A stretch of DNA of 64,000 nucleotides from Corinectria fuckeliana (taxonomy: Eukaryota; Ascomycota; Sordariomycetes; Hypocreales; Nectriaceae): the NCBI GenBank assembly GCA_019137255.1, contig WPDH01000187.1, positions 124,001-188,000 of the forward strand, read 5' to 3'. The translations under genes were made by a program, and so were the position numbers. Positions 33,340 through 46,820 of this stretch are shown here, piece by piece. A model generated the notes under the pieces. The model saw only the letters and a list, made by a program, of their open reading frames with translations. It was not told where the DNA came from and did not search any database. Every line of letters starts with the position of its first letter. Position 1 is the first letter of the stretch.

Positions 33340-36300
33340 TTTGGCTAGCTCTAGCACGCGTTCAGCGGCATATTACGCGTTGGGTGCAGCAGGTTGGTGG
33401 TTCCGTAATGGAGCACAAGGGTGTGTCTGGGGGTCAACACTTGGCGGGGCATATTACGCGACTAGCGCCGGGCGCGCCTAATAGCCGCATGCCAAGTCAT
33501 ACCCCTGTCGCGAATGACAAGTTCTCCGGAAGCGCACTTTTGTCCGTAATTCTGAAATTTGAAAGCCAGAGTCCGGTATTGGTCAACGGAGGGGAGAAAC
33601 TACAGAGGTTAGACAGTGACTCGCTCCTCGGCTTTGACTCCATATCGGGACAGAAACACATCACTGCGGTTGGAGGGGCTCGGCGAAGAGCGTCCCAATG
33701 CCGAAAGATAATGGGGGTCGAGTGCTACCTACGTGCTGGGCAATGGTCTCCTGTTACGCCGAGATGGAGGCTTTTTGTCTCTGAACTTGCAAATCTTGCT
33801 CACCGCTTTGAGCCAAGCCAGGGCTCCGTTGCCACCGCGGCGCAGGCTGTTCGAAGCGGCGGATTTGGTTATTCATTTCATGAGGTAAGTGAGGGCGTCC
33901 TGCAGCTATCCTGCCGCTCTTACGCTAGGTCCTGCCACGAACGGCCAGGGCCAACTCTGTCGGTGCCACCGTGGTCGGGGTTAAGAGGAACGTTGGAGGC
34001 TGTCGGGAGAATTCGGGATCGGCGGTCTCGGAGATGCAGGGAGAGAGCCAAGGCAACGAGAGGCGGGCAACTCAGGCAGAAGAGCAGTCGTTGAGTGGGT
34101 GTCGCCGAAGTCCGCAAATCGAGCGGGAGCCAACAGCGGTCTTGCGGATCGGAAATCATATACTAATACTATGCAATTAGAGGCTGGCTGGAGTTGGCCC
34201 TCATTTGAGTTGGGTTGAGTCGGCTCCGCACCTCCGTAACGTCCGCGTAAATGCGCTCGATATTAGCCCCGCCGACCTCGGCCGCTCACGACTGTTCCGA
34301 ATCCAACCTCCGCTCTCGACCGACTCCGCTCGAGCAGTCGCGTTGTATTTATAATGCTCCGAGTTGATTTGCGCCGGCCGCTTTGGAGAACCCATTGCGC
34401 AGGCGCTGTCTATGCAGAACGGAGACAACAGAGAGAAGACTCCGCCGCGGCGCTAGGGCAAACGGCGCAGGCTGCCCACGGACAGCGGGAAATAATGGGA
34501 CACGTTGTGGAGGATATGGGGCTTGAGAAGTTGTCATGATCCCCATGGTCATCATCATGGCCATCTCCGTGGCCTTCCGCATGGTACTGTAGGCGGAGGG
34601 CGAACGCCGCCAAGGTCAAGCGACCAAGAAGTCCGGGGCGATGGGAACGAGATCCGGCTGAACGAGCGAGATGCCTGCCCTGAAGACCAACATTTGCACC
34701 GTTGGATTCCCAGATCTCCGGAGGCCATTCGAAGGGTGTGCTTGGTATCAACTTCCAGATTATCCGTCGACCCGTGCACAACATACCACCTACAGATAGT
34801 CCGCTGCGTATGTACTACGTAGAAGAAGGCCTAGCCTGACCCAAGGGATGGATCCCTCATCTCAACCCCGACTTTGACGAGCGAATAGCCTTTGCCGGTT
34901 TAAATTTCCCAAACAAGTGACGTCTTCCTGCACCAGAACCTCGCAGGACATGGCAGGGTAGGGCAGCACCGCACCTGCACAAGACTCCCGAACCTGTGGT
35001 GCGACATGGACATGTGTGCGAGACTAATGCCCACTAGGCGATCTGCAGCTCTGCCGATGAGTCTCCGGTACGAGCCTCTTCCGTATTAGTGTCAGAGAGG
35101 CGCGAGGACGGGACGGGCAGCGTTAGCTGGGGTGACGAGGTGACTCTGAGATAAGGGAGGAAGTTGAACGATGGACCTGTGATTGGCCGTTGCCTCCAAT
35201 TTTTCGATGTCCATGGTGTGACTGTGCGATATTGTAAAATACGTCAGTTTGCTCACCAGCCTCTCTTAGGTTAAGATGGCAAGGAAAAATAGCCTCCGAG
35301 AAACCCTGACTGCGCTCCACGCATTTATGGCAGGCCTGGAAGTAATCCGGGCGTGGCCCATCGGAGCTCTGTGTCTGGTTGGATCCCTTCTCACATCTGT
35401 GCGGGTGGTCTGCTCCTCACGCCAGCAGCCCTAGGTGGATGCCCGGCTTGTTAGGTGTTATTGGCCGAGGTTCCGCCAGATGGGACGACGTCGAGGTTTA
35501 TATTTCATACTATGTAAGCTGCGACGCCGTGTCGTGTGTCATTGATGTTGCCCACGGCAGCGGGAAGCACCAGAACAACGGACCATGTAAGGACCAGCAC
35601 ATCTGCGTATGAAGGCCCAAAACCCTGTTCTTCCAGCGAACCCTAGGCTGGTCCTGCTGGGTCGACATCCCCTGATGAAATGGGAGCCTTTCTTCGTAAC
35701 CTACCTAGTAAGGCAGGTGTGCAAGCGCGAGCGAGGCCCGTAGCACATGTCTGATGTTTGTCTGGCGCATGCCTGTAGGGACGTCGGAGCTTAAGGGTAG
35801 GTACACACACCATCTAGGTTGTCGGTCTCTGACTCGCTGGAGTCTCACTACCGGCGCCGACGCGCATCCAGCTTCCCGAGAATGTCGCCTCTAGGTGCAG
35901 GCGACGGACCATGGACATTGAGTTGCGGACGAATCATATGCGCATCTAGCTCCCCCGCGCAGAACCTGTACCATGTACGTCAAAGGGCCACCCCGGGCGA
36001 GCGCAGCGGGATGCTCGCGACATCGGCGACACTGGCATTGAAAATAGCGGGCTGTGATTGGTGTCGCAAGCTGGACGTCGAGTTGCCCCGTGTGCATTAG
36101 GTTTAACGTTCCAGGCGGCGTCTCACCGTGCCCGGATACCCAGCACCACCCTGGACCACCCTGGCCGTGACTGCAGGCCGATGTGGGGTGCTGTCGTGGA
36201 TGGCTGGGTCCTTGGAGCGCGGCGAACTCTCCGTTGCCTCGGGCGGATTTCTCTTACACGAAACTGTGTTGCCAACCATCCTAATCTGTACTCCGTAGAC

Positions 36301-39300
36301 CAACGACGGATAGGCGATAGACGGGACAACGAGACCAAATCAACAACAATTGATTGGGCCGAGGCGAGAATATCACTTTTCGCTCTTGTCGCTACAGCCG
36401 ATCGGGGTGCGGGGAGAAACGAGCATGGACTGACTGACCAGGCAGGGGACGGCTGAAAGACACGTTGGATGGAAGCTGTTTGGCTGTGCATTCAGCGATC
36501 CACCGGGCGCAATTGACTGGTGCTGACCGCTCGGTGAGGCCCTGTTGTTCAGCGAATGTCACGTCAGGTCAACGTAAAAGTATCAGAATCAGGCAATGAG
36601 GTGAGAGGGTTTGATTACGAAATGCAGGAGGTGCCCTGTCTGAGTGAGTCGGTGAAGAGAAGGAGCGGTATTGGGCAGTGTTTCGGTCAGCAAATTGGAT
36701 AGATGAAGCGAAGTGGAAAAATTTCAGCCTCTTTATGAGCGGAGAACTATGTAAGGTTGGCATCAGGATTGCCTCCGTACCTTCCCATTCACTGCTGCAC
36801 CAACGAAGTGTTACACGGGTCTGGGCGGGCGGGATGGAATCTACGTAATCGAACCTACCGACGTAGTAGGCAGATCGCACATACCGCAGTGTAGATCGGA
36901 ACGAGGGGTTGTCCATCACCTTGCATCCTCATTCGGAAATAACTCCTTGCCTCGATCACCGCCGATATGTCATCCCATAGATCGATGGATATCTCCGTTT
37001 GCCGTCCAAATATTGGGGAAGCAAGATTCCCTGGCCCGAATGGAAGACATACCGATCCAGTGGGAGTGGACGGAATGGATGGATGGATGGGCGGATGGAG
37101 GAATATAGTCGGTAGCTCAGAGGTCTAGAGGGATTGTCCAAGCAGACGAGGCATCAAGGTGTCAAGACATCGTGGTGTGGATAATTAGAGAGATGGTGGG
37201 GTGGCGGGATGACGGGATGGAGACACCCAACCCAGTCGATGAGTTATTTGCTTGTGGCTCCTCCCTCCTCGTCAGCCTCCGAGGACAAGCACAAGCATAT
37301 GGACGAACCCCAATTAGGGGGCGGCAGAGGCAGCGTGCTGTTCGAGATCCTGGATTCGGACGGGCTTCCGAGCTCCGCGCATCGGCGGAAGGCAGGTGGA
37401 AGAAAACCCCGATGCCATGGGCGACATCTGGGTTTGTGGACTCCGGAGGGATGCCGAGAGGGGAGACGGAGAGAACGGAGGGTGGGGGGATGGAGGGAAG
37501 GAGGGATGTCCCATGGGGATAGAGCCCTGGCTGCCATGCTTGTCATGGTTTCAAGGCTCTCATAACTGCCCTGTAGCTTTGTTGACGGGGCCCCGGACGT
37601 GGGATGGCATGTCAATGACGGGAACGTCGTGCAAATGCCTTCAAGCTCATTTGCCTGCGTCGTTTTCCTGGCATGTGCTTTTGAGGCCTCATGGAGGTAA
37701 ATCGGGCCACAGCAGGGTGCGTGTGCGCCCACTTGGCGTTGGCGGCACGCCGGAGACGTAGGAGGAGGAGTTCGGTTCGTCTGGGCGGTTCGTCGATGCG
37801 AAGGGGGCCTCCCCATGCGCTAAGCAGCCACGGATGAAGGAGAGCGACAACGAGATGGATGGACGGGTTTGGTGCAAAGCAGCCTGCAAGGGTGTTGTTC
37901 TTCATCTCCAGCGTTTGACTGAAGCCTAGGCCCCTCGACTTCCCCACCATGGAAGCCCCCCATCATCATCGCCCCCTCCCCCCCCGCCCGACCCTGCACC
38001 ACTCTGCACCACCACCTGCACCCTGACGGACGCTTCCCTGCACCTGTCTCGCTGTCGCCGTCCTCGTCTTTCACAGCGAAAATTCACCTCCATCGCCGCA
38101 TCTCCCTCGTCACTGAAGACTGAAGAGTGCCAATAGCCGGAAGCCCTCTTACTAACCCCCCCCTCCTTCCCCGCTCCACGTTCTGCCTTCGGAACCCTGC
38201 CCTGGTAAATTTTCCCAAACCCCGTAGCCCGTAGCCACTCCATTGGTTTTTTCTTCCTCTCTGTCGCCCATTTTCCTCGCTTGGCTTGGCACACAACTTG
38301 TCGTTCCGGACCTAGACCTAGTTCCGTTGACCTCGACCGACCTTGCTAGCCCACCCATGTTCACCAAGTAGTGAATCATATTGAGTTGGCGCAGCCGCAG
38401 CCGTGCTCCATCCGTCAAGCCGTATCCGTAGGGTGGGCGACTCGAGTAAGGTAGGTCCCTGGTTGGGTACCTGCTACGCCAGCTGGCAACGCTTGGAGAT
38501 CCCTTTATTCCATAAAAGCGTGGAGGCTGCCCTCCTCTCCTACTTTTTTCCCTCTCGCCCTCTTCCTCCTCTGTCCTCCTTCGTCCTCTTGCACGCTCCC
38601 TACTCCTAGACCACCACCTAGCTACGCCACTGCAAGCCAGTGGCCTTTCAAGATACCCATTCCTCTCTGGACAAAGAGGACTAAGCTTCCCTGGTAAGTC
38701 AAGCTGTGTGTGCTTAATGCTACTCTTTCCATCGCTATTATCCGCCCTGCTTCGCCCTCTTCCGCCTGCCCTACCATTCGTTCGTCTCCGTCTGCCCAGT
38801 TTCATTATTGCCCGCCCAAGGACCGCCTCGACTCGACTACCGGAACTCGCACCATCGACAGCCGCGGACAATACGCATAGGGCAGAGCAGGCCCTTGCTA
38901 ACGCGACCACGATCATTGCTGGGCGACGGAATCAAGACATCACATGCTTCCGCTATCCAAAAAAAAAAACCCCCCCAAAAAACCCCAGCACGAATACTTC
39001 CGGCATGCCCAATGTAGCAGCCGACCGTCGAGCTCGCGGCTTCCTGGCGCGCGTGGCGCTGCCCTCTGGGTGCCATCCTCGAGGTGACGTCCCCCCCCCC
39101 GGCGTTTTCGGTGGCCTAGGTCTTAGCCGCATGCATGCCTGGTTGCCATTGTGCGGGCCATTATTGGCTGTCGCCCCCAGCGCATCCCACGCTGTGCGCC
39201 GGGTTGAGGGGCCACCCATACCACCTTAGGGGACCACTGTGGGCCGTGGCCCGAAGGAGGGAGCTGTCGAAGCTTGGCCTTCGCGGCTGCGTGAACCTCC

Positions 39301-39837
39301 CACGGGTCCTGCATCGGTTCCGGACGAGAGGCTGCTCAACCAGGCGAACCGGAAACTGGGAGTCATCCCGTCCGACGTATTGACCGAGGTCTTCGCCGCT
39401 GATCGCTCGCTCGCCACCAAGATTAGGCCCGCCATTGATTCTGATGCGCAGAGTCAGTCGGAGGGGCGAGCCGACAGCGCGGCGGGGTCTTGATCAATCG
39501 CGCCGAATGCCTTTATCGCCATATTTTCCCTTATCTGGAGCGCGCCACCTTGCCTTGGGCCCGATGCCGGCAGACACTTGGTTGATGAGTCGATGACACG
39601 ACTACTCGCTCCGCATCAGGATCACCCCTTGCGACATCCCCTTCAATTGATACCCTGTCGTCTTTTTCTCTGGGTTCGGCCATTTTGGTGCATTCTAAGG
39701 CTCGTGCCATGCTAATCCGCTGTTTCGCTGCTCCAGATTTCCGCTAAAGAGTGGCGCTCGCTGCTCTCACTGAGGTGCCCCGCGCTCCTCTCACCCCCAC
39801 CAACCCCCACCAACCCCACCTGACCCGGTCGCCTAGC
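33340..39837. other. 6.5 kb stretch without a supportable coding gene, upstream of gltA
   Basis: This lies between the APC15-like start and the glutamate synthase start, so it holds two divergent promoters. Frames such as 38152-38916 (-) are open but Arg/Ser-biased and lie opposite pyrimidine-rich promoter sequence. Strong CT tracts occur at about 38000-38110 and 38520-38600, a GTAAGT donor-like site at about 38695, and acceptor-like CTCCAG at 39731-39736, so the gltA leader may be spliced. TACTATGTA occurs at 35508-35516 and TACTCCGTA at 36289-36297. No gene, RNA or mobile element is recognised. Confidence 0.55.
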
Positions 39838-42800
39838 ATGGGCCTAAACGAGGAATTCGACGACCGACAGAACCATATCGATTTTCAGCAACAAACCTAT
39901 AGTCCTTTCGAGTATCAGACCGAGAACAATGACTCTTGGGCTGGTGCACTTCCCGTGAAGCAGGGTCTGTACGACCCTTCCCTCGAGAAGGATGCCTGTG
40001 GTGTTGGTTTTGCATGGTAAGCTTCAGGGTCTGGCCGCTCGCCTGGCTTCGGAAAACGAAAGGGTTCATTTTGACTGACACAAAGTACAGCCACATTAAG
40101 GGCAAGCCTAGCCACAAGATCGTTAGCGATGGTGAGTCCCATCCGTCTCGTAAATTTCTCTTGAGTAAAAAGGCTGACAAGCTACAGCGCGAAACCTTCT
40201 TTGTAACATGACCCATCGGGGTGCTGTGGGTTCAGACGCTCGAGATGGCGATGGTGCTGGTGTCATGACATCTATCCCCCACCGATTCTTCATCAAGAAC
40301 TTTGAGAGGGAGGAGGACATTAAACTGCCCCCTCTCGGTCAGTACGCTGTGGGAAACTTGTTCTTCAAGCCCGACGAGGAGACTCTTGATGAGTCCAAGA
40401 GGCAGCTGGAAGATGTTGCCGAATCGTTGGGCCTCCGAGTCTTGGGTTGGCGACGGCCCCCTGTTGACTCGACTCTTCTCGGGCCTGCCGCCAAGTCGCG
40501 CGAGCCCATCATTCTCCAGCCCTTCGTGGTTCTCACCTCTGCCTATGGCGCTGGTGACGCTCCCGAGATGATCGACCCGGAGCAGTTCAATGACCGCCAT
40601 TTCGAGCGACAGTTGTACATTCTCCGGAAGCGTGCTACCCAAAGCATTGGTCTGCACAATTGGTTCTACATCTGCTCCCTGTCCAACAAGAACATTGTGT
40701 ACAAGGGTCAGCTTGCCCCTGTTCAGGTCTACTCCTACTACCACGATCTTGTCAACGCCGACTACGAGGCGCACTTCGCCCTGGTGCACTCTCGGTTCTC
40801 CACCAACACCTTCCCTTCGTGGGATCGTGCTCAGCCCCTGCGATGGGCCGCTCACAATGGTGAGATCAACACTCTGCGTGGAAACAAGAACTGGATGCGC
40901 GCTCGTGAGGGTGTCATGCAGTCGGACGTCTTCAAGGACGAGCTGGAGCAGATGTACCCTATTGTCGAGGACGGTGGCTCTGACTCTGCCGCATTCGACA
41001 ACGTCCTGGAGCTTTTGACCATCAACGGCGTCCTCTCTCTTCCCGAGGCGGTCATGCTCATGGTTCCCGAGGCGTGGCAGGGCAACCAGGACATGGACCC
41101 CAAGAAGGCTGCATTCTACGAATGGGCCGCTTGCCAGATGGAGCCTTGGGATGGCCCCGCTCTGTTCACCTTTGCCGATGGCCGTTACTGCGGTGCTAAC
41201 CTGGACCGAAACGGTCTCCGACCTTGCCGATTCTACGTCATGGACGATGACCGCATCATCTGCGCATCTGAGGTCGGCACTATTCCCGTTGAGCCCGAGT
41301 CCGTCCTCCACAAGGGACGTCTGCAGCCCGGTCGAATGCTTCTGGTCGATACCCAGGCCGGTCGCATCATTGATGACAAGGAGCTAAAGGAGGCCGTCGC
41401 GAGCCGACAGGACTTCCGTGCTTGGCTTGATAGAGAATTGATTACCCTGCCCCAAGTCCTCAAGGCTCTGGAGCAGACCATGGATCTAGCGCCCAAGTTG
41501 GATGACAAGAAACTCCAAGCTGACCCCCTCCTGCTCTCCTATGGTTACACCCATGAGCAGGTTAGTTTGATTCTTGCCCCTATGGCGGCTGATGAGAAGG
41601 AGGCACTGGGTTCCATGGGTAATGATGGTCCTTTGGCCTGCTTGACCGATAACCCTCGTCTCCTCTATGACTACTTCCGACAGCTCTTCGCCCAGGTTAC
41701 CAACCCCCCCATCGACCCCATCCGAGAGTCCATCGTCATGTCCTTGGAGTGCTATATCGGCCCTCAGGGCAACTTGCTTGAGATGGATTCTTCCCAGTGC
41801 GGGCGTCTCCTGGTCCCTAGCCCCATCCTGTCCATCCCCGAGTTCAATGCCCTCAAGAACATGGCCCAGACGTACAGTAGCTGGACTGTTAAGACCATTG
41901 ACTTGACCTTTCCCAAGTCTGAAGGTGTCCAGGGTTACCTTAACCACCTTGACTACATCTGCAATGAGGCTACTGCTGCCGTCGAGGCTCACGATCGTAT
42001 CATCGTGCTCTCCGACCGAAACACCAGTGCGGACCGCCTGCCCGTCTCTGCCATCCTTGCTTCCGGTATGGTTCATCACCATCTTGTCAGCAACAAGTGG
42101 CGGTCCATGGTCGCTCTCGTTGTCGAGACTGCTGAGGCCCGTGAAGTACACCACTTGTGTGTGCTCCTCGGATATGGCGCTGACGCTATCAACCCTTACC
42201 TCGCCATGGAGTGCATCCTCAAGCTCAATCGCGAGGGTCTTGTCAAGAAGAAGTTCACTGACGATGCCCTGATCCGCAACTACAAACATTCTTGTGACGG
42301 CGGTATCCTCAAGGTCATGAGCAAGATGGGCATTTCTACTCTCGCTTCGTACAAGGGTGCTCAGATCTTTGAAGCCCTTGGCCTCGACGAAGCCGTCGTT
42401 GAGCGATGCTTCAGGGGCACGGCCTCGCGTATCCAGGGTGTCACCTTCGAGCTAATTGCTGAGGAGGGTTTCCGATTCCACGAGCGCGGTTTCCCCTCGC
42501 GATACACTGTTGGCGTCAGCGGCCTTCCCGAGTCTGGAGAGTACCATTGGCGTAACGGCGGCGAGCCTCACGTCAACGATCCCACCTCTATTGCCAACAT
42601 TCAGGATGCCGTCCGCACCAAGAACGATAAGTCTTACGAGGCTTACTCGCGATCCGAGTATGAGCAGATCAAGTCGTGTACCCTCCGTGGTCTCCTTGAC
42701 TTCAAGTTCGAGGACTGCACCCCTGTGCCTATCGATCAGGTTGAGCCTTGGACAGACATTGTTCGCCGATTCTGTACTGGTGCTATGTCTTATGGTTCCA

Positions 42801-45800
42801 TTTCCATGGAGTCCCACTCTACCCTAGCTGTTGCCATGAACCGACTGGGCGGAAAGTCCAACACTGGCGAAGGTGGTGAGGATCCTGAGCGATCTGAGCG
42901 TATGCCCAACGGCGACACCATGCGATCGGCTATCAAGCAGGTTGCCTCTGGCCGATTCGGTGTCACCTCCGCCTACCTTGCCGACTCCGACGAGCTCCAG
43001 ATCAAGATGGCCCAGGGTGCCAAGCCTGGTGAGGGTGGTGAGCTTCCGGGCCACAAGGTGTCCAAGTCTATTGCTCGAACCCGACACTCTACTCCCGGTG
43101 TCGGCCTGATCTCGCCTCCTCCCCATCACGATATTTACTCCATTGAGGATCTCAAGCAGCTGATCTACGATCTGAAGTGCTCGAGCCCTCGTTCCCGAGT
43201 CTCTGTCAAGTTGGTGTCTGAGGTCGGTGTCGGTATCGTCGCGTCGGGTGTCGCAAAGGCCAAGGCTGACCACATTCTGATCTCCGGTCACGACGGTGGT
43301 ACCGGCGCCTCGCGATGGACCGGTATCAAGTACGCCGGTCTCCCTTGGGAGCTTGGTTTGGCTGAGACTCACCAGACCCTGGTGCTCAACGACCTCCGTG
43401 GTCGCGTTGTTGTCCAGACCGATGGTCAGCTCAAGACCGGTCGCGACGTCGCCATCGCCTGCTTGCTTGGTGCCGAGGAATGGGGCTTTGCTACCGCTCC
43501 TCTCATTGCTATGGGCTGCGTCTTTATGCGGAAGTGTCACTTAAACACATGCCCTGTTGGTATTGCTACTCAGGATCCCGAGCTTCGCAAGAAGTTTACA
43601 GGTACTCCTGAGCATGTCATCAACTTCTTCTACTATGTGGCCAACGAGCTCCGAGCCATCATGGCTCAGCTTGGATTCCGCACCATCAACGAAATGGTCG
43701 GCCACGTCGAGGTTCTCAGGATGCGCGACGACCTACGAACCAACAAGACTGCCAACATTGACTTGTCTCTTCTTCTGACTCCGGCTCACAAGCTACGGCC
43801 TGGTGTCGCCACGTTCAATGTCCGCAAACAGGACCACAAGCTCTACATTCGACTTGACAACAAGTTGATTTCCGAGGCAGAGCTGACTTTGGACAAGGGT
43901 CTGCCTTCGAGAATCGAGTGCGACATTGTCAACACGGACCGAGCCATGGGTACCTCCCTTTCGTACCATATTTCCAAGCGGTACGGTGAGGCTGGTCTTC
44001 CTTTGGACACCGTTCACGTCAACATCAAGGGCTCTGCTGGCCAGTCGTTCGGTGCCTTCCTTGCTCCTGGTGTTACTCTGGAGCTCGAGGGCGATGCCAA
44101 CGATTACGTTGGCAAGGGCCTGTCGGGTGGTCGCCTGATCATTTACCCTCCCCGCTCTGCTGTGTTCAAGGCCGAGGAGAACATCCTCATCGGAAACGTC
44201 TGTTTGTACGGTGCTACTACCGGTACTTGCTTCTTCCGCGGTGTTGCTGCTGAACGTTTCGCCGTCCGAAACTCGGGTGCCACCGCTGTCGTCGAGGGTG
44301 TCGGTGACCACTGTTGTGAGTACATGACTGGTGGCCGCGTTCTCGTTCTGGGCAGCACTGGTCGCAACTTTGCGGCTGGTATGTCTGGCGGTATCGCGTA
44401 TGTCCTTGATGTCAACAGGGACTTCCACTCCAAGCTCAACATGGAGATGGTGGAGGCCAGCCCTGTCGATGACCCAGCTGAGGTTGCTTTCCTCCGCGGT
44501 CTCGTCGAGGACCATCACCATTACACTGGGTCCGAGCTTGCGGCTCGCATCTTGATTGACTTCAACCGGGCTCTGCCTCGTTTCGTCAAGGTCCTCCCCG
44601 TAGACTACAAGCGCGTGTTGGAGGAGGAGGCGGCGAAGGCTGCCGAGGCCAAGCGTGCCGAGTACAACCTCCCCGCCGTGTCCGGTGTCCATCACAAAAA
44701 GCCTGAAAAGGCTGCCAAGCTCCTGGATCTGGAGGAGGCCGTTGGCGACAATGCCGCCGAGAAGAAGCGTGCTCTGGTGCTCGACAAGACCAAGGGCTTC
44801 ATGAAATATAAGCGCCGCGCTGAGAAGTACCGACCTGTCACCACCCGTCTCAAGGATTGGGCGGAGCTTAGCTCCCGCCTAGAGGAGGATGAACTCAAGT
44901 ACCAGTCCGCTCGCTGCATGGACTGTGGTGTCCCCTTCTGCCAGTCCGAGACTGGATGCCCCATCTCCAACATCATTCCCAAGTGGAACGAATTGGTGTT
45001 TCAAAATAACTGGAAGGATGCTCTCAACCGTCTGCTCATGACCAACAACTTCCCCGAGTTCACGGGTCGTGTGTGCCCCGCCCCCTGCGAGGGTGCTTGC
45101 GTTCTGGGTATCAACGAGGACCCTGTTGGTATCAAGTCCATTGAGTGCGCCATCATTGACCGTGGCTTCGAGCAGGGCTGGATGGTTCCTCGTCCTCCCA
45201 AGGTCCGCACTGGTAAGACTGTCGCCATCATTGGCTCTGGTCCCGCCGGTCTGGCCTGTGCTGACCAGCTCAACCGCGCTGGACACACCGTCACCCTCTA
45301 CGAGCGTGCTGACCGTCTTGGTGGTCTGCTGATGTACGGTATCCCCAACATGAAGCTCGACAAGCGCATTGTCAAGCGCCGTACCGATTTCATGGCTGCC
45401 GAAGGCATAAACTTCAGGACTGGCGTTGCTGTTGGTGAGGAGGGCCACCCCTCGCTCAACGACCTCCGCGAGAGCAACAATGCCGTTGTCATTGCTACCG
45501 GTGCCACCGTTGCCCGTGACCTTCCCATCAAGGGCCGCGAGCTTGAGGGCATCCACTACGCGATGGAGTTCCTGCACAAGAACACCAAGTCTCTGCTGGA
45601 CTCGGAGCTTGCCGACAACACTTACCTTTCTGCCAAGGACAAGCACGTCGTTGTGATTGGAGGCGGTGACACCGGCAACGACTGCATCGGAACTTCGCTC
45701 CGCCACGGCGCCAAGTCCGTTACCAACTTCGAGCTGCTTCCCCAGCCCCCACCTGAGCGCGGCCGTGACAACCCCTGGCCCCAGTGGCCTCGCATTTACC

Positions 45801-46361
45801 GTGTGGACTACGGACACACCGAAGTCCGTCAGCACACCGGCAAGGATCCCCGCGAGTACTGCATCATGTCAGAGGAATTCATGGACGACGGCTCTGGCAA
45901 GGTCAAGGGCATCAACACCATCCGAGTGGAGTGGACCAAGTCCCCCAGCGGTGGCTGGGACATGAAGAAGGAGGAGGGTTCGCAGCAGTTCTTCCCTGCC
46001 GACCTCGTCTTGCTCGCCATGGGTTTCCTCGGCCCCGAAGGTCGCGTTCTCGGAGACGACATTGAAAAGGATGCTCGCAAGAACGTCAAGACCCCGCCCG
46101 GCAAGTACTGCACCAACATTGATGGTGTGTTTGCCGCTGGTGATGCCCGCCGTGGCCAGTCCCTCATTGTTTGGTAAGTTTCAACCCATTGTTCTATATT
46201 TCCAATAATCACAACTAACGTCGCTATTCAGGGGCATCAACGAGGGTCGCCAGTCTGCCCGCGAGGTGGATTTGTACCTGGAGCAATGCTCCGACCTGCC
46301 CGTCACTGGCGGTATCATCAAGCACACGGCGCAGGAGATCTTCAGCCAGGTCAAGGCTTAA
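39838..46361 (+). CDS. Glutamate synthase (NAD(P)H-GOGAT), fused large and small domains
   Basis: This 2,111-residue enzyme makes two glutamates from glutamine and 2-oxoglutarate, the second step of GS-GOGAT ammonium assimilation. Exons are 39838-40016, 40091-40131 (41 nt), 40188-46173 and 46232-46361; introns 40017-40090, 40132-40187 and 46174-46231 all have GTAAGY or GTGAGT donors. The class II amidotransferase nucleophile is Cys54 in DACGVGF, preceded by a propeptide that must be removed. The FMN/synthase half contains GQLKTGRDVAIACLLGAEE and the 3Fe-4S cysteines Cys1184, Cys1190 and Cys1195 (C-x5-C-x4-C). The C-terminal reductase-like part, from about residue 1640, has two 4Fe-4S Cys groups (CMDCGVPFC, CPAPCEGAC), a FAD loop (IIGSGPAGLACADQL) and an NAD(P)H loop (VIGGGDTGNDCIG). 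All key residues are present. The frame is open 90 nt upstream without an ATG. Confidence 0.98.
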
Positions 46362-46820
46362 AAAAATTAGATTCAGAAGGTGTTTCCATAGTGATGATTT
46401 CCCTTCTCTCTTTCCGCACGGCAGGTAAATGGGAGCAAATGGCCTGTTGACGATACCCTTATTCTGGGGGATTCCGGTTTTGCGCAAAAGGAGGTTATGA
46501 GTTACTTGCTGGGTTGTTTTGTTATACCAATTTGTAGATGTTTGGGTTTTGATAGGTAATGCATTGATTGATCTCAACTATGGACTTATGTCGTGAATGA
46601 CTGTGCGTCTAGGTAGAGATCTGGAATTATGACAGTTCCTTGGCTAGGCAAGAATAGTCGAGTTGATGTATACCAGTGGCGCTTCGCTGGAGCGAGATCG
46701 TATACAGAGGGAGATGGATGACGGCATTGAGCGAGACATTTCGTGTGCCCCGGAGGCATTTTAGGACGGAATGAGATGCAAGCGAAACTATTAACGCCCG
46801 AGTCCCTTTGCTTTTATTTT

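Noticed and set aside
34410..34784. Minus-strand frame with a His/Asp-rich stretch resembling a metal-binding N-terminus
   Set aside because: The His/Asp run comes from a short CAT/GAT-like repeat; no membrane helices or copper-transporter motifs follow.
38152..38916. Minus-strand 254-codon frame upstream of gltA
   Set aside because: Arg/Ser/Glu-biased translation of pyrimidine-rich promoter sequence on the other strand, with no recognisable domain.
40232..45835. Long minus-strand open frames inside gltA (40232-41311, 41486-42289, 43793-44695, 44879-45835)
   Set aside because: They lie opposite a highly expressed, codon-biased gene. Their composition follows from the complement of that codon usage, and they show no domains or splice signals.
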